Positions 1 to 6,792 are shown, counted from the first letter of the stretch. The stretch: 8,189 nt of DNA from Desulfovibrio sp. UBA6121 (GCA_002422505.1 DIVX01000069.1:13562-21750), one strand, 5' to 3'. Made by a program: numbers and translations. The notes: generated by a model from the sequence alone, not told the origin.

Positions 1-52
1 CACCTGAATGGGGTTCAGGGGGCCGGAGGTTCAACTCCTCTCATCCCGACCA
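1..52 (+). tRNA. tRNA-Pro (anticodon GGG), 3' part only
   Basis: This is the 3' part of a proline tRNA that reads CCC codons; the 5' half lies off the left edge. The anticodon stem CCTGA (3-7) pairs with TCAGG (15-19). Its 7-base loop ATGGGGT has T at position 33 and GGG as anticodon (10-12). A 5-base variable region follows (20-24). The T arm is GGAGG, loop TTCAACT, then CCTCT (25-41), with one G-U pair. The acceptor 3' strand CATCCCG (42-48), discriminator A49 and an encoded CCA (50-52) complete it. The missing 5' acceptor strand is predicted to be CGGGATG or close to it. The structure is seen directly; identity rests on the GGG anticodon and the proline-like acceptor end. Confidence 0.93.
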
Positions 53-69
53 CTTTTCCCCAAGAGAAT

Positions 70-108
70 GGGCCGGTTAACTTAAAAGTTAGCTGGCCCT
101 TCTTCTTT
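70..108 (+). terminator. Intrinsic terminator of the tRNA gene
   Basis: The arm gggccggttaactt (70-83) pairs with aagttagctggccc (86-99) over 14 positions, with two G-U pairs and only two bases between the arms, so the innermost pairs probably open into a larger loop. A T-rich tail ttcttcttt (100-108) follows. It lies 17 bases after the CCA, as expected for the end of a tRNA transcript. Confidence 0.88.
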
Positions 109-201
109 GCAGCGCGTTGCCCACCAAGTATGAGCTTGCACGCAAAATGAGAACCTGTGTCATTAAAGTTGAGAATGCGGGCCGGAGGGAAGCGCCCCCC
201 C

Positions 202-230
202 TTGACGCATTGCCGCTCCTTGCGTATTCG
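202..230 (+). promoter_or_regulatory. Weak sigma-70-like promoter candidate
   Basis: TTGACG (202-207) matches five of six bases of the -35 consensus. After a 17-base spacer comes TATTCG (225-230), which matches only the first three bases of a -10 box. Spacing is ideal but the -10 is poor. If used, transcription would start near 237 and run through the T8 tract and the hairpins at 359-420 toward the acetyltransferase gene, giving a leader of roughly 320 bases. It is a candidate only. Confidence 0.22.
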
Positions 231-358
231 CTTCCCACTACACAGCCTTGCACAGAGAGGTTTTTTTTGCACACCAACACAATGGATCTTGTTGCACTGG
301 TTGCTGGCGAGAGCCGCGGCCGGTAGACACTCCCAAGGTGCACGCCCCCTGCATTAAA

Positions 359-420
359 ATGGGCGGGCGCACCTGGGCGATCTGTTCCGCCCGTCCCCAT
401 CCAGCCCGTTGCGCACGGGC
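359..420. other. Two adjacent stable hairpins in the gap
   Basis: In the first hairpin ATGGG (359-363) pairs with CCCAT (396-400), then after a two-base bulge (394-395) CGGGCG (364-369) pairs with CGCCCG (388-393). That gives 11 pairs around an 18-base loop. The second hairpin is GCCCGT (404-409), loop TGCGC, ACGGGC (415-420). Neither is followed by a T tract on the plus strand. On the minus strand the first hairpin runs into a short TTTT, so it could act as a weak terminator in that direction. Function unknown; they may belong to a leader or a small RNA. Confidence 0.4.
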
Positions 421-556
421 CGGTCAGTCTTGATTCTCGCTCGGCAACCACTCCCTCGGCGTTTCGTATACCGCCGCCTTATGGCGTCGCATGGCACGGG
501 GTTCCTCCCCATTGCCCTGGTGACCACGTGCACAGTTACGCACAAGGAGTGCCGCA

Positions 557-1075
557 ATGCTTATTCGTAACGAAAGACCTGATGACGTTTCGCGCATCGC
601 AACAATCCATACCACCGCCTTCAAGGGGCACCCGGCGCATGCTCCGGGCGCAGAGCCCACGGAGCAGCTCATTGTCGAACACCTGCGTGCTTCCGGCGCG
701 CTGACGCTTTCCTTGCTGGTCGAGACCAACGGCGAGGCCGTGGGGCACGTTGCCCTTTCGCCCGCCAGCGTGGGGGAAGAGCACAGCGGCTGGCTGCTGC
801 TGGGGCCTGTTGGCGTGCTGCCGCCCATGCAGGGCCGGGGCCGGGGCACAGCCTTGCTGCGCGAGGCGCTCAAGCGCAGCCGCAAGGCTGGCGCCAGGGG
901 CATAGTGCTGGTGGGCGACCCCGGCTTTTACGCCCGCTTCGGTTTCGCCGCCGCGCCGGGGCTCTCCTACCCAGGCGTGCCAGGCCAGTATGTTCTGGCG
1001 CTGTGCTTCAGCGGCGCAGCGCCCAGAGGCGAAATTGCCGCGCACGAGGCCTTCCGCCTGGCGGACGGGCAATAG
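557..1075 (+). CDS. YhbS-like GNAT family N-acetyltransferase
   Basis: A 172-residue cytoplasmic GNAT enzyme, expected to move an acetyl group from acetyl-CoA to an amine; the acceptor is unknown. The acetyl-CoA pyrophosphate loop is seen as Q92-G-R-G95-R-G97 after the beta strand GPVGVLPP, fitting the family pattern Q/R-x-x-G-x-G/A. The later segment GDPGFYARFGF (120-130) is typical of the YhbS subgroup (COG3153). The N-terminal RNERPDDVSRIATIHTTAF is the usual first strand and helix. Length fits the family. The ATG is chosen because AAGGAG (544-549) sits 7 bases upstream and the GNAT fold begins at once. The gene ends with tandem stops TAG TGA. It lies 92 bases before rsgA on the same strand with no terminator between them, so the two may be cotranscribed. 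YhbS relatives have been linked to varied substrates, so I give no specific one. Confidence 0.9.
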   Translation: MLIRNERPDDVSRIATIHTTAFKGHPAHAPGAEPTEQLIVEHLRASGALTLSLLVETNGEAVGHVALSPASVGEEHSGWLLLGPVGVLPPMQGRGRGTALLREALKRSRKAGARGIVLVGDPGFYARFGFAAAPGLSYPGVPGQYVLALCFSGAAPRGEIAAHEAFRLADGQ

Positions 1076-1134
1076 TGAGCACTGGTGGCACGCGCCACGC
1101 CGCAAAGGCGGGCGCAACGTTACAATCAAAACAA

Positions 1135-1153
1135 CGGGGCGGCCACAGCCCCG
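1135..1153 (+). promoter_or_regulatory. Hairpin just upstream of the rsgA start
   Basis: CGGGGC (1135-1140) pairs with GCCCCG (1148-1153) around the 7-base loop GGCCACA. The 3' foot lies 14 bases before the rsgA ATG, next to a weak ribosome binding site (GAG at 1158-1160). No T tract follows, so it is not a terminator. It could limit ribosome access to rsgA, but that is inference. A -10-like TACAAT at 1121-1126 has no recognisable -35 partner. Confidence 0.33.
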
Positions 1154-1167
1154 GTACGAGCATACTC

Positions 1168-2223
1168 ATGAGCATACAAGACCTTGGCTTCGACCCTTGG
1201 TTTGAAGCCCACACTGCCGAGTTCGGCATGGCCGATTGCAGTTTTGCCCGCGTCTGCGCTGTCGATCGCGGCGTGTACCGCATCCGGGCCGAGGCGCAGG
1301 AAGTCCCGGCGGAGCTGTCGGGCAGGCTGGCCTTCCAGACAGACAACCCCGCCGACCTGCCCTGCGTGGGCGATTGGGTGACGGCGCAGCAGCACAACAA
1401 CGGCGCGGCGGCCCTCATCCATCAGGTGTTCCCGCGCAGATCCTTCCTGCGGCGCAAAAGCCCCGGCGAAAACGCCACACACCAAATGATAGCGGCCAAC
1501 ATTGATGTGGCCTTCATCGTCCAATCCTGCCACTTCGACTTCAACCCAAGCCGCCTGGAGCGCTACCTGGCCATGGCGGCAGATGGACATGTCGAGCCGG
1601 TGGTCATCCTCACCAAAACCGATGTGCTCGGCCCGGAGGAGTTGCAGCGGAAACTGGAGCTCGTCGGCAGCGTCACCAAAGTCCAGGTGCTGGCCTTGAG
1701 CAACGTCACCGGAAGCGGCTTCGACGCCTTCCAAGGGGCGCTTTCTCCAGGCCGCACCTACTGCCTGCTTGGTTCCTCCGGCGTTGGCAAAACAACGCTC
1801 GTCAACCGCCTGCTGGGGCGGCAGCGCTTTGAAACCAGGGCCGTAAGCGGCACCGGCGAAGGCACGCACACCACCACGCGCCGCCAGCTCATCGTGCTCG
1901 AACAGGGCGCAATGCTCATCGACACCCCCGGCATGCGCGAGCTCGGGCTCATGGGCGCAGGCGCGGGCATAGAGGCGGAGTTTGAGGAGTTTGCAGAGCT
2001 TGCCGCGAACTGCCGCTACGCGGATTGCAGCCACCGGCACGAGCCTGGCTGCGCCATCCGGGCGGCCCTTGAAAAAGGCGAGGTGCGGCAGGAGCGCTAC
2101 GCCAGGTATCTCAAGCTCAAGAAAGAGTCGGAGTTCCACGAGCTGTCGAGCCTGGACAAGCGCAAAAAAGACAAGGCCTTCGGCCGACTGGTAAAAGACG
2201 TCAAGAAGCGTATGAAGAAATAG
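1168..2223 (+). CDS. rsgA: Ribosome small subunit-dependent GTPase A (RsgA/YjeQ)
   Basis: RsgA hydrolyses GTP on the maturing 30S ribosomal subunit and helps check its late assembly. The protein has 351 residues, the normal family length. An OB-fold domain (about 25-100) precedes a circularly permuted GTPase whose motifs appear in the order G4-G5-G1-G2-G3: TKTD (149-152), LSNVTG (177-182), P-loop GSSGVGKTT (202-210), the Thr-rich switch with THTTT (233-237), and DTPG (252-255). The C-terminal zinc knuckle uses C282, C287, H289 and C295, followed by a Lys-rich tail suited to RNA contact. The frame stays open 55 codons upstream into the acetyltransferase gene, but that stretch is not RsgA-like. 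The ATG at 1168 gives the usual MSIQDLGFDPWF beginning. Its ribosome binding site is weak (GAG at 1158-1160). The strong hairpin at 2254-2280 closes the transcript. Confidence 0.97.
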   Translation: MSIQDLGFDPWFEAHTAEFGMADCSFARVCAVDRGVYRIRAEAQEVPAELSGRLAFQTDNPADLPCVGDWVTAQQHNNGAAALIHQVFPRRSFLRRKSPGENATHQMIAANIDVAFIVQSCHFDFNPSRLERYLAMAADGHVEPVVILTKTDVLGPEELQRKLELVGSVTKVQVLALSNVTGSGFDAFQGALSPGRTYCLLGSSGVGKTTLVNRLLGRQRFETRAVSGTGEGTHTTTRRQLIVLEQGAMLIDTPGMRELGLMGAGAGIEAEFEEFAELAANCRYADCSHRHEPGCAIRAALEKGEVRQERYARYLKLKKESEFHELSSLDKRKKDKAFGRLVKDVKKRMKK

Positions 2224-2252
2224 TCTCCCGGAAGCAGCGCACTAGAGTAAAA

Positions 2253-2283
2253 GGGGCCGCCAGCAGAACGTTGGCGGCCCTTT
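2253..2283. terminator. Bidirectional intrinsic terminator between converging genes
   Basis: GGGCCGCCA (2254-2262) pairs perfectly with TGGCGGCCC (2272-2280) around a 9-base loop. On the plus strand TTTCTTGTT follows and would end the rsgA transcript 30 bases after its stop. On the minus strand the hairpin is extended by one G and followed by TTTTAC (the plus-strand AAAA is at 2249-2252), so it can also end the kinase and response-regulator transcript, whose stop codon is about 43 bases away. Confidence 0.85.
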
Positions 2284-2322
2284 CTTGTTCCGGGAAAAGC
2301 TGTCAGAAGCACCCGCCACGCC

Positions 2323-2706
2323 TCACGGGGCGCTTAGCAGCAGGCGCATGCGCTGCACCATGTCCTCCGCGTTCACAGGCTTGTAGAACACGTCGGCCTG
2401 CGCCATGCCCAGGTCCAGCAAGGGTCGCGGCAGCACAAAGTCCACGGAGCCGGTATGCACGATGAAGCGACGGCACAGGCCAGCCGCCCAGGCTTCCAGA
2501 ATGAAATGCGTTCCATCCATGCCCGGCAGGCGCATGTCCACCACGCACAGATCGGCGGGCCGCTGCTGCAGACTCTCCAGAGCCTCCTCGCCGGAGCCCG
2601 CGCCTGTGAGCTCGAACTCGTCGAACTCGCTCAAGAATTCCAGCAACAGCTCACGCACCCGTTCCTCGTCGTCGATGACGAGCACAGCATTCCGGGCATC
2701 AGACAT
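2323..2706 (-). CDS. Receiver-only response regulator
   Basis: A 127-residue CheY-like protein consisting of a receiver domain alone, with no DNA-binding or enzymatic output. The acidic pair D12-D13 (VIDDEE), the phosphoacceptor D57 (CVVDMRLPGMDG), the switch residue T85 (VHTG) and K109 (FYKP) are all present, so it should accept phosphate. The start at 2706 is fixed by AGGAGG (plus positions 2713-2718) six bases upstream and by the 8-base overlap ATGTCTGA with the end of the kinase gene, which implies translational coupling. The frame continues upstream, but only as kinase sequence read in another frame. The neighbouring kinase is the obvious phosphate donor. Such proteins act as Spo0F-like relay parts, phosphate sinks or protein-contact regulators; which one applies cannot be told here. 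The terminator at 2253-2283 follows. Confidence 0.94.
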   Translation of the reverse strand: MSDARNAVLVIDDEERVRELLLEFLSEFDEFELTGAGSGEEALESLQQRPADLCVVDMRLPGMDGTHFILEAWAAGLCRRFIVHTGSVDFVLPRPLLDLGMAQADVFYKPVNAEDMVQRMRLLLSAP

Positions 2707-5700
2707 TGGTCGCCTCCTGCGGCTCGGCCGGCAGTTCGATGAAAAAGGTCGTGCCGGTTCCGGGGGTTGAGGTAAGCCACATCCGGCCCCCGTGCCCCTT
2801 GGTGATAATGAAATAGGACACGGATAGGCCGAGGCCCGTGCCCACTCCTGGCGGTTTGGTAGTGAAGAAAGGCTCAAAAACCTTGCGCTGTACCTCTACG
2901 TCCATGCCCGGCCCATTATCGGCAACTTCTATGCACACCCCGGCCTCCAGGGCGCGCAGGCGAATTTGTATCTTGGGATTTGGCGTTGGCGGGTGGGCCA
3001 TGGCCATGGCCTGGGCGGCGTTGCGCAGCAGGTTCAAAAGCACCTGCTCCAGCTCGGTTTCCGTGCAGGCGCATCGGGGATGTTCCGTCGCCAGGTCCAA
3101 GACGATCTCAATTCGTTTGAAGTCATAGGCCTTCTTCAAATCGTAATCAGACGACGCCAGGAACACGGACTGCTCGATGATGCGGTGCAGATCGCAAACC
3201 CCGCGCGTGGATTCGCTGCGGCGGCTGAAATTGAGCATATTGCGGATGATGCCCGAGGCGCGCAGGGCCGCTGCCTGGATGTCCTCCAGGAACACGTCGA
3301 GCTTGCGCAGGCGCAGGTATTGCTGCAGCAGGTCCATATCCAGGCCGATGCTTGCTGCGGTCTCCAGGTTCTTTTTCTGGCCTGGGCTGGTGCGTTGGAT
3401 GACGTTCTGCACCGCCTGGTGCACAATGCCCAGGGGGTTGTTTATCTCGTGGGCAATGCCCGCCGCCAGGCTGCCCACAGACATCATCTTCTCGGACTGG
3501 ATGAGCAGCTCCTGCATGCGGCGTTCGTCGGTAATGTCGTGGATGATGCTGATGAAACAGGCTTCCCCGGCAATGCGCACAAGCTGCGACGAGTTGACCA
3601 CGCGACGCAGCACGCCATCCTTACGGCGCAGCAGGAATTCGTAGTTCAGAATGCGCCCCTCGTTTTGCAGCATTTGCAAAAATTCCGCCCGGTCCGCAGG
3701 CTCGTTCCAAAAGCCCACCTCATCCAGGCTGCGGCCAATGGCCTCGTCGCGCAGGTGCCCGGTTATGGATTCAAAGGCGGCGTTGGTGTCGATGACCGCG
3801 AGGTCCTTGAGGCGCACAAAAAAGATGCACTCCGGGGCCATTTCAAAGATGCGGGAAAACTTCTCCTCGCTCTGGCGCAGGCGCTCCTCATCCTGCTTGC
3901 GCTCGCTTATGTCCACAATCACGCCGATGAGCCCGCCGGGAGAGCCGTCCAGTTGCCGGAAGCCGGTGACGGAGTACAACATCTGATGCACGGCCCCGTC
4001 GGCAAAGGTGATGGGCCCCTCCCGCTGCGCGCGCCCCACCTTGCCGATGATGTCCTCGTCCTCGGCCTGATAGGCCAGGCGGTCATCCAGCGGCAAAAAC
4101 TCCAGGTCCAGAACGCGCTTGCCGATGAGCTCCTCGCGCTGGACGCCGAAGCATTCTTCATAGGCTTTGTTGAAGCCCAAGAAACGAGAGTCCGGTCCCT
4201 TGTAGAAAATGGCATAGGGCAGCGTGTTGAGCAGGGCCTCCTGGAACGCCAACTGGTTGGCCAAGCGCAGCTCCAACTGCTTGCGGTCGGTTATGTCGCG
4301 GAAGGTCCAGATGCGGCCATAGCACTTGCCGTCCTTGCCCAGCACCGGGGCGGAATAGCGGTCCAGCAGCATGCCGCTCTTGAAGGCTATCTCGTCGCGG
4401 CTAACGGCTAAGGGATTCCCGTAAAGCTCCTCCACCTTGGCCAAAAAACAGGCCGGGTCTGCAGTCAGTCCCACCACATGCTTGAGCAGTTCGCTATCGT
4501 CTTCGGTATCAAGCATTTGCGGGCTCAGATTGAACAATTCCAGCATACGGCGGTTGATGAGCAGCCGCTTGCGGGCGTCATTCACCACGAGAATACCATC
4601 CAGTGTGGCGTTCACCTGCGCCTCCAGCAAGGCGGTCTTTTCGTGCAGCGCCGCCTCAGAGCGTTTGCGCTCGGTGATGTCCTCCACAGCGCCATCAATG
4701 TAACAGGGGTTGCCCGCCGCGTCGTGCTGCAGCGAGGCATTGATGATGGCGGGAAAGGTCTCGCCGTTGCGGCGGCGCAGCGATACTTCCATACTCACGC
4801 CGCGCGGCGACTGGGACAGCTTCCGCAACAGCACCTCGCGGTCCGTGGCGCTGCCGTAGCCCTCGAAGCCAAGATGACGCACGCCCACAAGCAGCTCGGC
4901 AGCGCTTTCATGCCCGTGCATACGCGCCAGGGCGGTGTTGACCTCCAACGGGCTGCCGCCAAAGGTGCTGCGGAAAATGCCGATGGGCGCGTTGTTGAAA
5001 ATGGCCCGGTACTTCTCCTCGCTAGCTTTGAGGGCGGCCTCGGCCCGGCGGATCTCGGAGATGTCGCGCCCCTCGGCGATGAGGATCTTCACGGACCCGT
5101 CGGACTCGATAAGCGGCGAAAGGGTAAAATCCAACAGGGCGTGGATGCCGTGCGCATTAAGGTTCACCACTTCACGATGAAACACCTCTCCGGCCAGGAC
5201 CGTGACCATGGCCTGGCGCAGCATGGCCTCCGCCGCGAAAGCGTCTGGCCAGAAGGGGCACTCCCAGAATGGCTGTCCGACGATTTCCTGCTGGGGTTTG
5301 CCGCAAAAGGCCAGGGCGCTCTTGTTGACGCTGACCACGCGACCCTGTGCGTCGAGCAGGGCGCACAGCTGATAGGTCTGGTCAAAGGCGGCCTTCACCA
5401 GCGCCTCGCTACGGCGCAGTTCCTCTTGTACGTTCTTGAGCTTCTGAATGTCCGTGTTCAGGCCGACGATGCGCTCGGGCCTGCCGTGTACGTCCCAGGC
5501 CACGGCGCGGCCCTTGCCCAGCACCCAGCACCAGGCTCCGTCCGCACGGCGCATGCGGAACTCCGCTTCGTACAGTCCGCGCCCGTTGGAGGCGCAGTAG
5601 TCTGCCAGGGCCTGCGCCGCGCCAGAAATGTCGTCCGGGTGCAGCAGCTCTTTCCAGGTATCAAGGGTGCTCTCGCCTCCACCCGGCTCCCGGCCGAGCA

Positions 5701-6781
5701 TGGCGAACCACTGCGGGGAGCACAGGTGTACGCCGGTGAGGGGATAATATTCCCACACTGCGGCGCTGGTGGCGTCCAGGGCCAGCTCCAGCCGCTCGGT
5801 CTGCTTCTGCAATTCCTGTTGGGCATCCCCCAGGCTGCGGACTTTTTCGTTCAAGCGGCGCTTAAGAATACAGCTGATGCCAGCCAACCCCACAAACAGC
5901 AGCGCTACGAAAATTCCGGCCAGGCGCAACAGGCGCTGGTTCTCCTGGCTCAGCAGTCCTCGGCCTCCGTGGTGGATCCAGTGCTTGCGCATGCCTTCAA
6001 AGTCTTCCGGCGCGATGGCGCCGAGCGCCTTTTGCACCGCGCTTAACAGCAGCGGGTACTTGCGGCTGACGCAAATGCTCATGGGAAACACGGCTTCCAC
6101 GCTTCCGGCCACGCGCAGGTTGGTCAGGGCATCACGGTCCAGGTAATAGGACGCGCTGGCGAGATTCTCCACAAAGGCGTCCACCACGCCGAAGGACACG
6201 GCGCGCAAGCCCTCCTGCACGCTGCCCACCGGCACCACGGTGAAACGCCCGGCGCTGTTGCGCCGCACGTAGCTCTCCGTCATGTAGCCGGAAACAACGG
6301 CCACGCGGCGTCCGCTGAGTCCTTTCCAGTCCACCGGCTGGCCGGCGAAATTCTTGGTGGTGGCGAGGATGGCCAGAGGCAGCTTAATGTACGGCGCGGT
6401 GCAGGAGGCGAAGAGCTCCCGTTCCGGGGTGCTGGCCATGCCCGCGTTGAGAAAAGCCTTTCCGCTCTCCAAATCTTTGAGAAAACCATTCCAGTCGTTG
6501 GTGGGAACCTTGACGAAGCTGACGCCGAGCAGGGCTTCGATTTTGGCGACGATGTCTGCGCCAATGCCTGCGTAGCGCCCCTCTTCGTCCTGGAACTCAA
6601 TGGGAGGAAAGGCAACGTCGTAGACGAGCGTGATGCCCCCCTGGTTCGCGTCCAGCCAGGCGCGCTCCTCGGCCGTCAACAACACCGAAGCCTGCCCCGC
6701 CAGCAGCGGCGCAGGCGCGCCGCCCAGAAGTGCAAGGAGAAGCAGAACCGCACGCAGCGGCGCAAGATACGACCGTGGCAA
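2699..6781 (-). CDS. Membrane sensor histidine kinase: solute-binding sensor, six PAS domains, kinase core
   Basis: A 1360-residue sensor kinase expected to autophosphorylate on histidine and pass phosphate to the adjacent receiver protein. A signal peptide (1-29, Leu-rich core 11-20) leads to a BvgS-like periplasmic solute-binding domain (SBP_bac_3 type, about 34-272), then a transmembrane helix (about 284-306) and a coiled coil. Six PAS/PAC modules follow (about 333-447, 457-576, 586-705, 716-833, 843-962, 969-1087), each closing with a DI-type motif at D444, D573, D701, D829, D957 and D1082. The H box GIAHEINNPLG places the phosphoacceptor at H1111. The ATPase has an N box (N1250 to N1254), G1 DNGPGM (1288-1293), F box FEPFFTTK (1302-1309) and G2 GTGLGLS (1314-1320), so the core is intact. 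The start is TTG at 6781, chosen because GGAGG lies six bases upstream and the signal peptide begins there; the nearest ATG is out of frame. The last 8 bases overlap the response regulator. Confidence 0.95.
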   Translation of the reverse strand: MPRSYLAPLRAVLLLLALLGGAPAPLLAGQASVLLTAEERAWLDANQGGITLVYDVAFPPIEFQDEEGRYAGIGADIVAKIEALLGVSFVKVPTNDWNGFLKDLESGKAFLNAGMASTPERELFASCTAPYIKLPLAILATTKNFAGQPVDWKGLSGRRVAVVSGYMTESYVRRNSAGRFTVVPVGSVQEGLRAVSFGVVDAFVENLASASYYLDRDALTNLRVAGSVEAVFPMSICVSRKYPLLLSAVQKALGAIAPEDFEGMRKHWIHHGGRGLLSQENQRLLRLAGIFVALLFVGLAGISCILKRRLNEKVRSLGDAQQELQKQTERLELALDATSAAVWEYYPLTGVHLCSPQWFAMLGREPGGGESTLDTWKELLHPDDISGAAQALADYCASNGRGLYEAEFRMRRADGAWCWVLGKGRAVAWDVHGRPERIVGLNTDIQKLKNVQEELRRSEALVKAAFDQTYQLCALLDAQGRVVSVNKSALAFCGKPQQEIVGQPFWECPFWPDAFAAEAMLRQAMVTVLAGEVFHREVVNLNAHGIHALLDFTLSPLIESDGSVKILIAEGRDISEIRRAEAALKASEEKYRAIFNNAPIGIFRSTFGGSPLEVNTALARMHGHESAAELLVGVRHLGFEGYGSATDREVLLRKLSQSPRGVSMEVSLRRRNGETFPAIINASLQHDAAGNPCYIDGAVEDITERKRSEAALHEKTALLEAQVNATLDGILVVNDARKRLLINRRMLELFNLSPQMLDTEDDSELLKHVVGLTADPACFLAKVEELYGNPLAVSRDEIAFKSGMLLDRYSAPVLGKDGKCYGRIWTFRDITDRKQLELRLANQLAFQEALLNTLPYAIFYKGPDSRFLGFNKAYEECFGVQREELIGKRVLDLEFLPLDDRLAYQAEDEDIIGKVGRAQREGPITFADGAVHQMLYSVTGFRQLDGSPGGLIGVIVDISERKQDEERLRQSEEKFSRIFEMAPECIFFVRLKDLAVIDTNAAFESITGHLRDEAIGRSLDEVGFWNEPADRAEFLQMLQNEGRILNYEFLLRRKDGVLRRVVNSSQLVRIAGEACFISIIHDITDERRMQELLIQSEKMMSVGSLAAGIAHEINNPLGIVHQAVQNVIQRTSPGQKKNLETAASIGLDMDLLQQYLRLRKLDVFLEDIQAAALRASGIIRNMLNFSRRSESTRGVCDLHRIIEQSVFLASSDYDLKKAYDFKRIEIVLDLATEHPRCACTETELEQVLLNLLRNAAQAMAMAHPPTPNPKIQIRLRALEAGVCIEVADNGPGMDVEVQRKVFEPFFTTKPPGVGTGLGLSVSYFIITKGHGGRMWLTSTPGTGTTFFIELPAEPQEATNV

Positions 6782-6787
6782 ACGAAA

Positions 6788-6792
6788 CCTCC
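6788..6792 (-). promoter_or_regulatory. Ribosome binding site fixing the TTG start of the kinase
   Basis: Read on the minus strand, GGAGG is followed by six bases and then TTG (6781-6779), an ideal spacing. No in-frame ATG or GTG gives a better start. The GGAGG is itself part of ATGGAGG, an out-of-frame ATG at 6794 that has no ribosome binding site of its own. Confidence 0.75.

Larger units (their letters stand above)
109..556. other. Gap of about 450 bases without a convincing gene
   Basis: No frame here gives a believable protein. The short open frames lack a ribosome binding site, have biased compositions rich in Arg, Pro and Cys, and overlap one another on both strands. The stretch does contain a weak promoter-like pair (202-230), a run of eight T (261-268), and two adjacent GC-rich hairpins (359-400 and 404-420). 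The last 20 bases hold the ribosome binding site of the acetyltransferase gene. It could be a long leader, a small-RNA locus or simply spacer; the sequence alone does not decide. Confidence 0.6.

Noticed and set aside
89..451. Short open frames on both strands in the gap after the tRNA
   Set aside because: None has a ribosome binding site or a recognisable domain; some run through the tRNA terminator and they overlap each other.
492..508. Sigma-54-like element TGGCACGGGGTTCC before the acetyltransferase
   Set aside because: The -24 half fits, but at the -12 position CT stands where GC is required.
1003..1167. Extension of rsgA 55 codons upstream
   Set aside because: The frame is open but overlaps the end of the acetyltransferase gene, is rich in Arg and Gly without RsgA similarity, and the usual MSIQDLGFDPWF beginning is at 1168.
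1126..2139. A 337-codon minus-strand open frame opposite rsgA
   Set aside because: It mirrors the rsgA coding sequence, shows no recognisable domain and has a His/Ala/Val-rich shadow composition.
2707..2877. Upstream extension of the response regulator by 57 residues
   Set aside because: That stretch is the end of the kinase gene read in another frame; the receiver fold begins at the ATG at 2706, which has its own ribosome binding site.
2966..6046. Very long plus-strand open frames (481 and 522 codons) opposite the kinase gene
   Set aside because: They are antisense to a clear coding gene, lack family motifs and start sites, and follow from strong G/C preference at third codon positions, which removes stops on the opposite strand.
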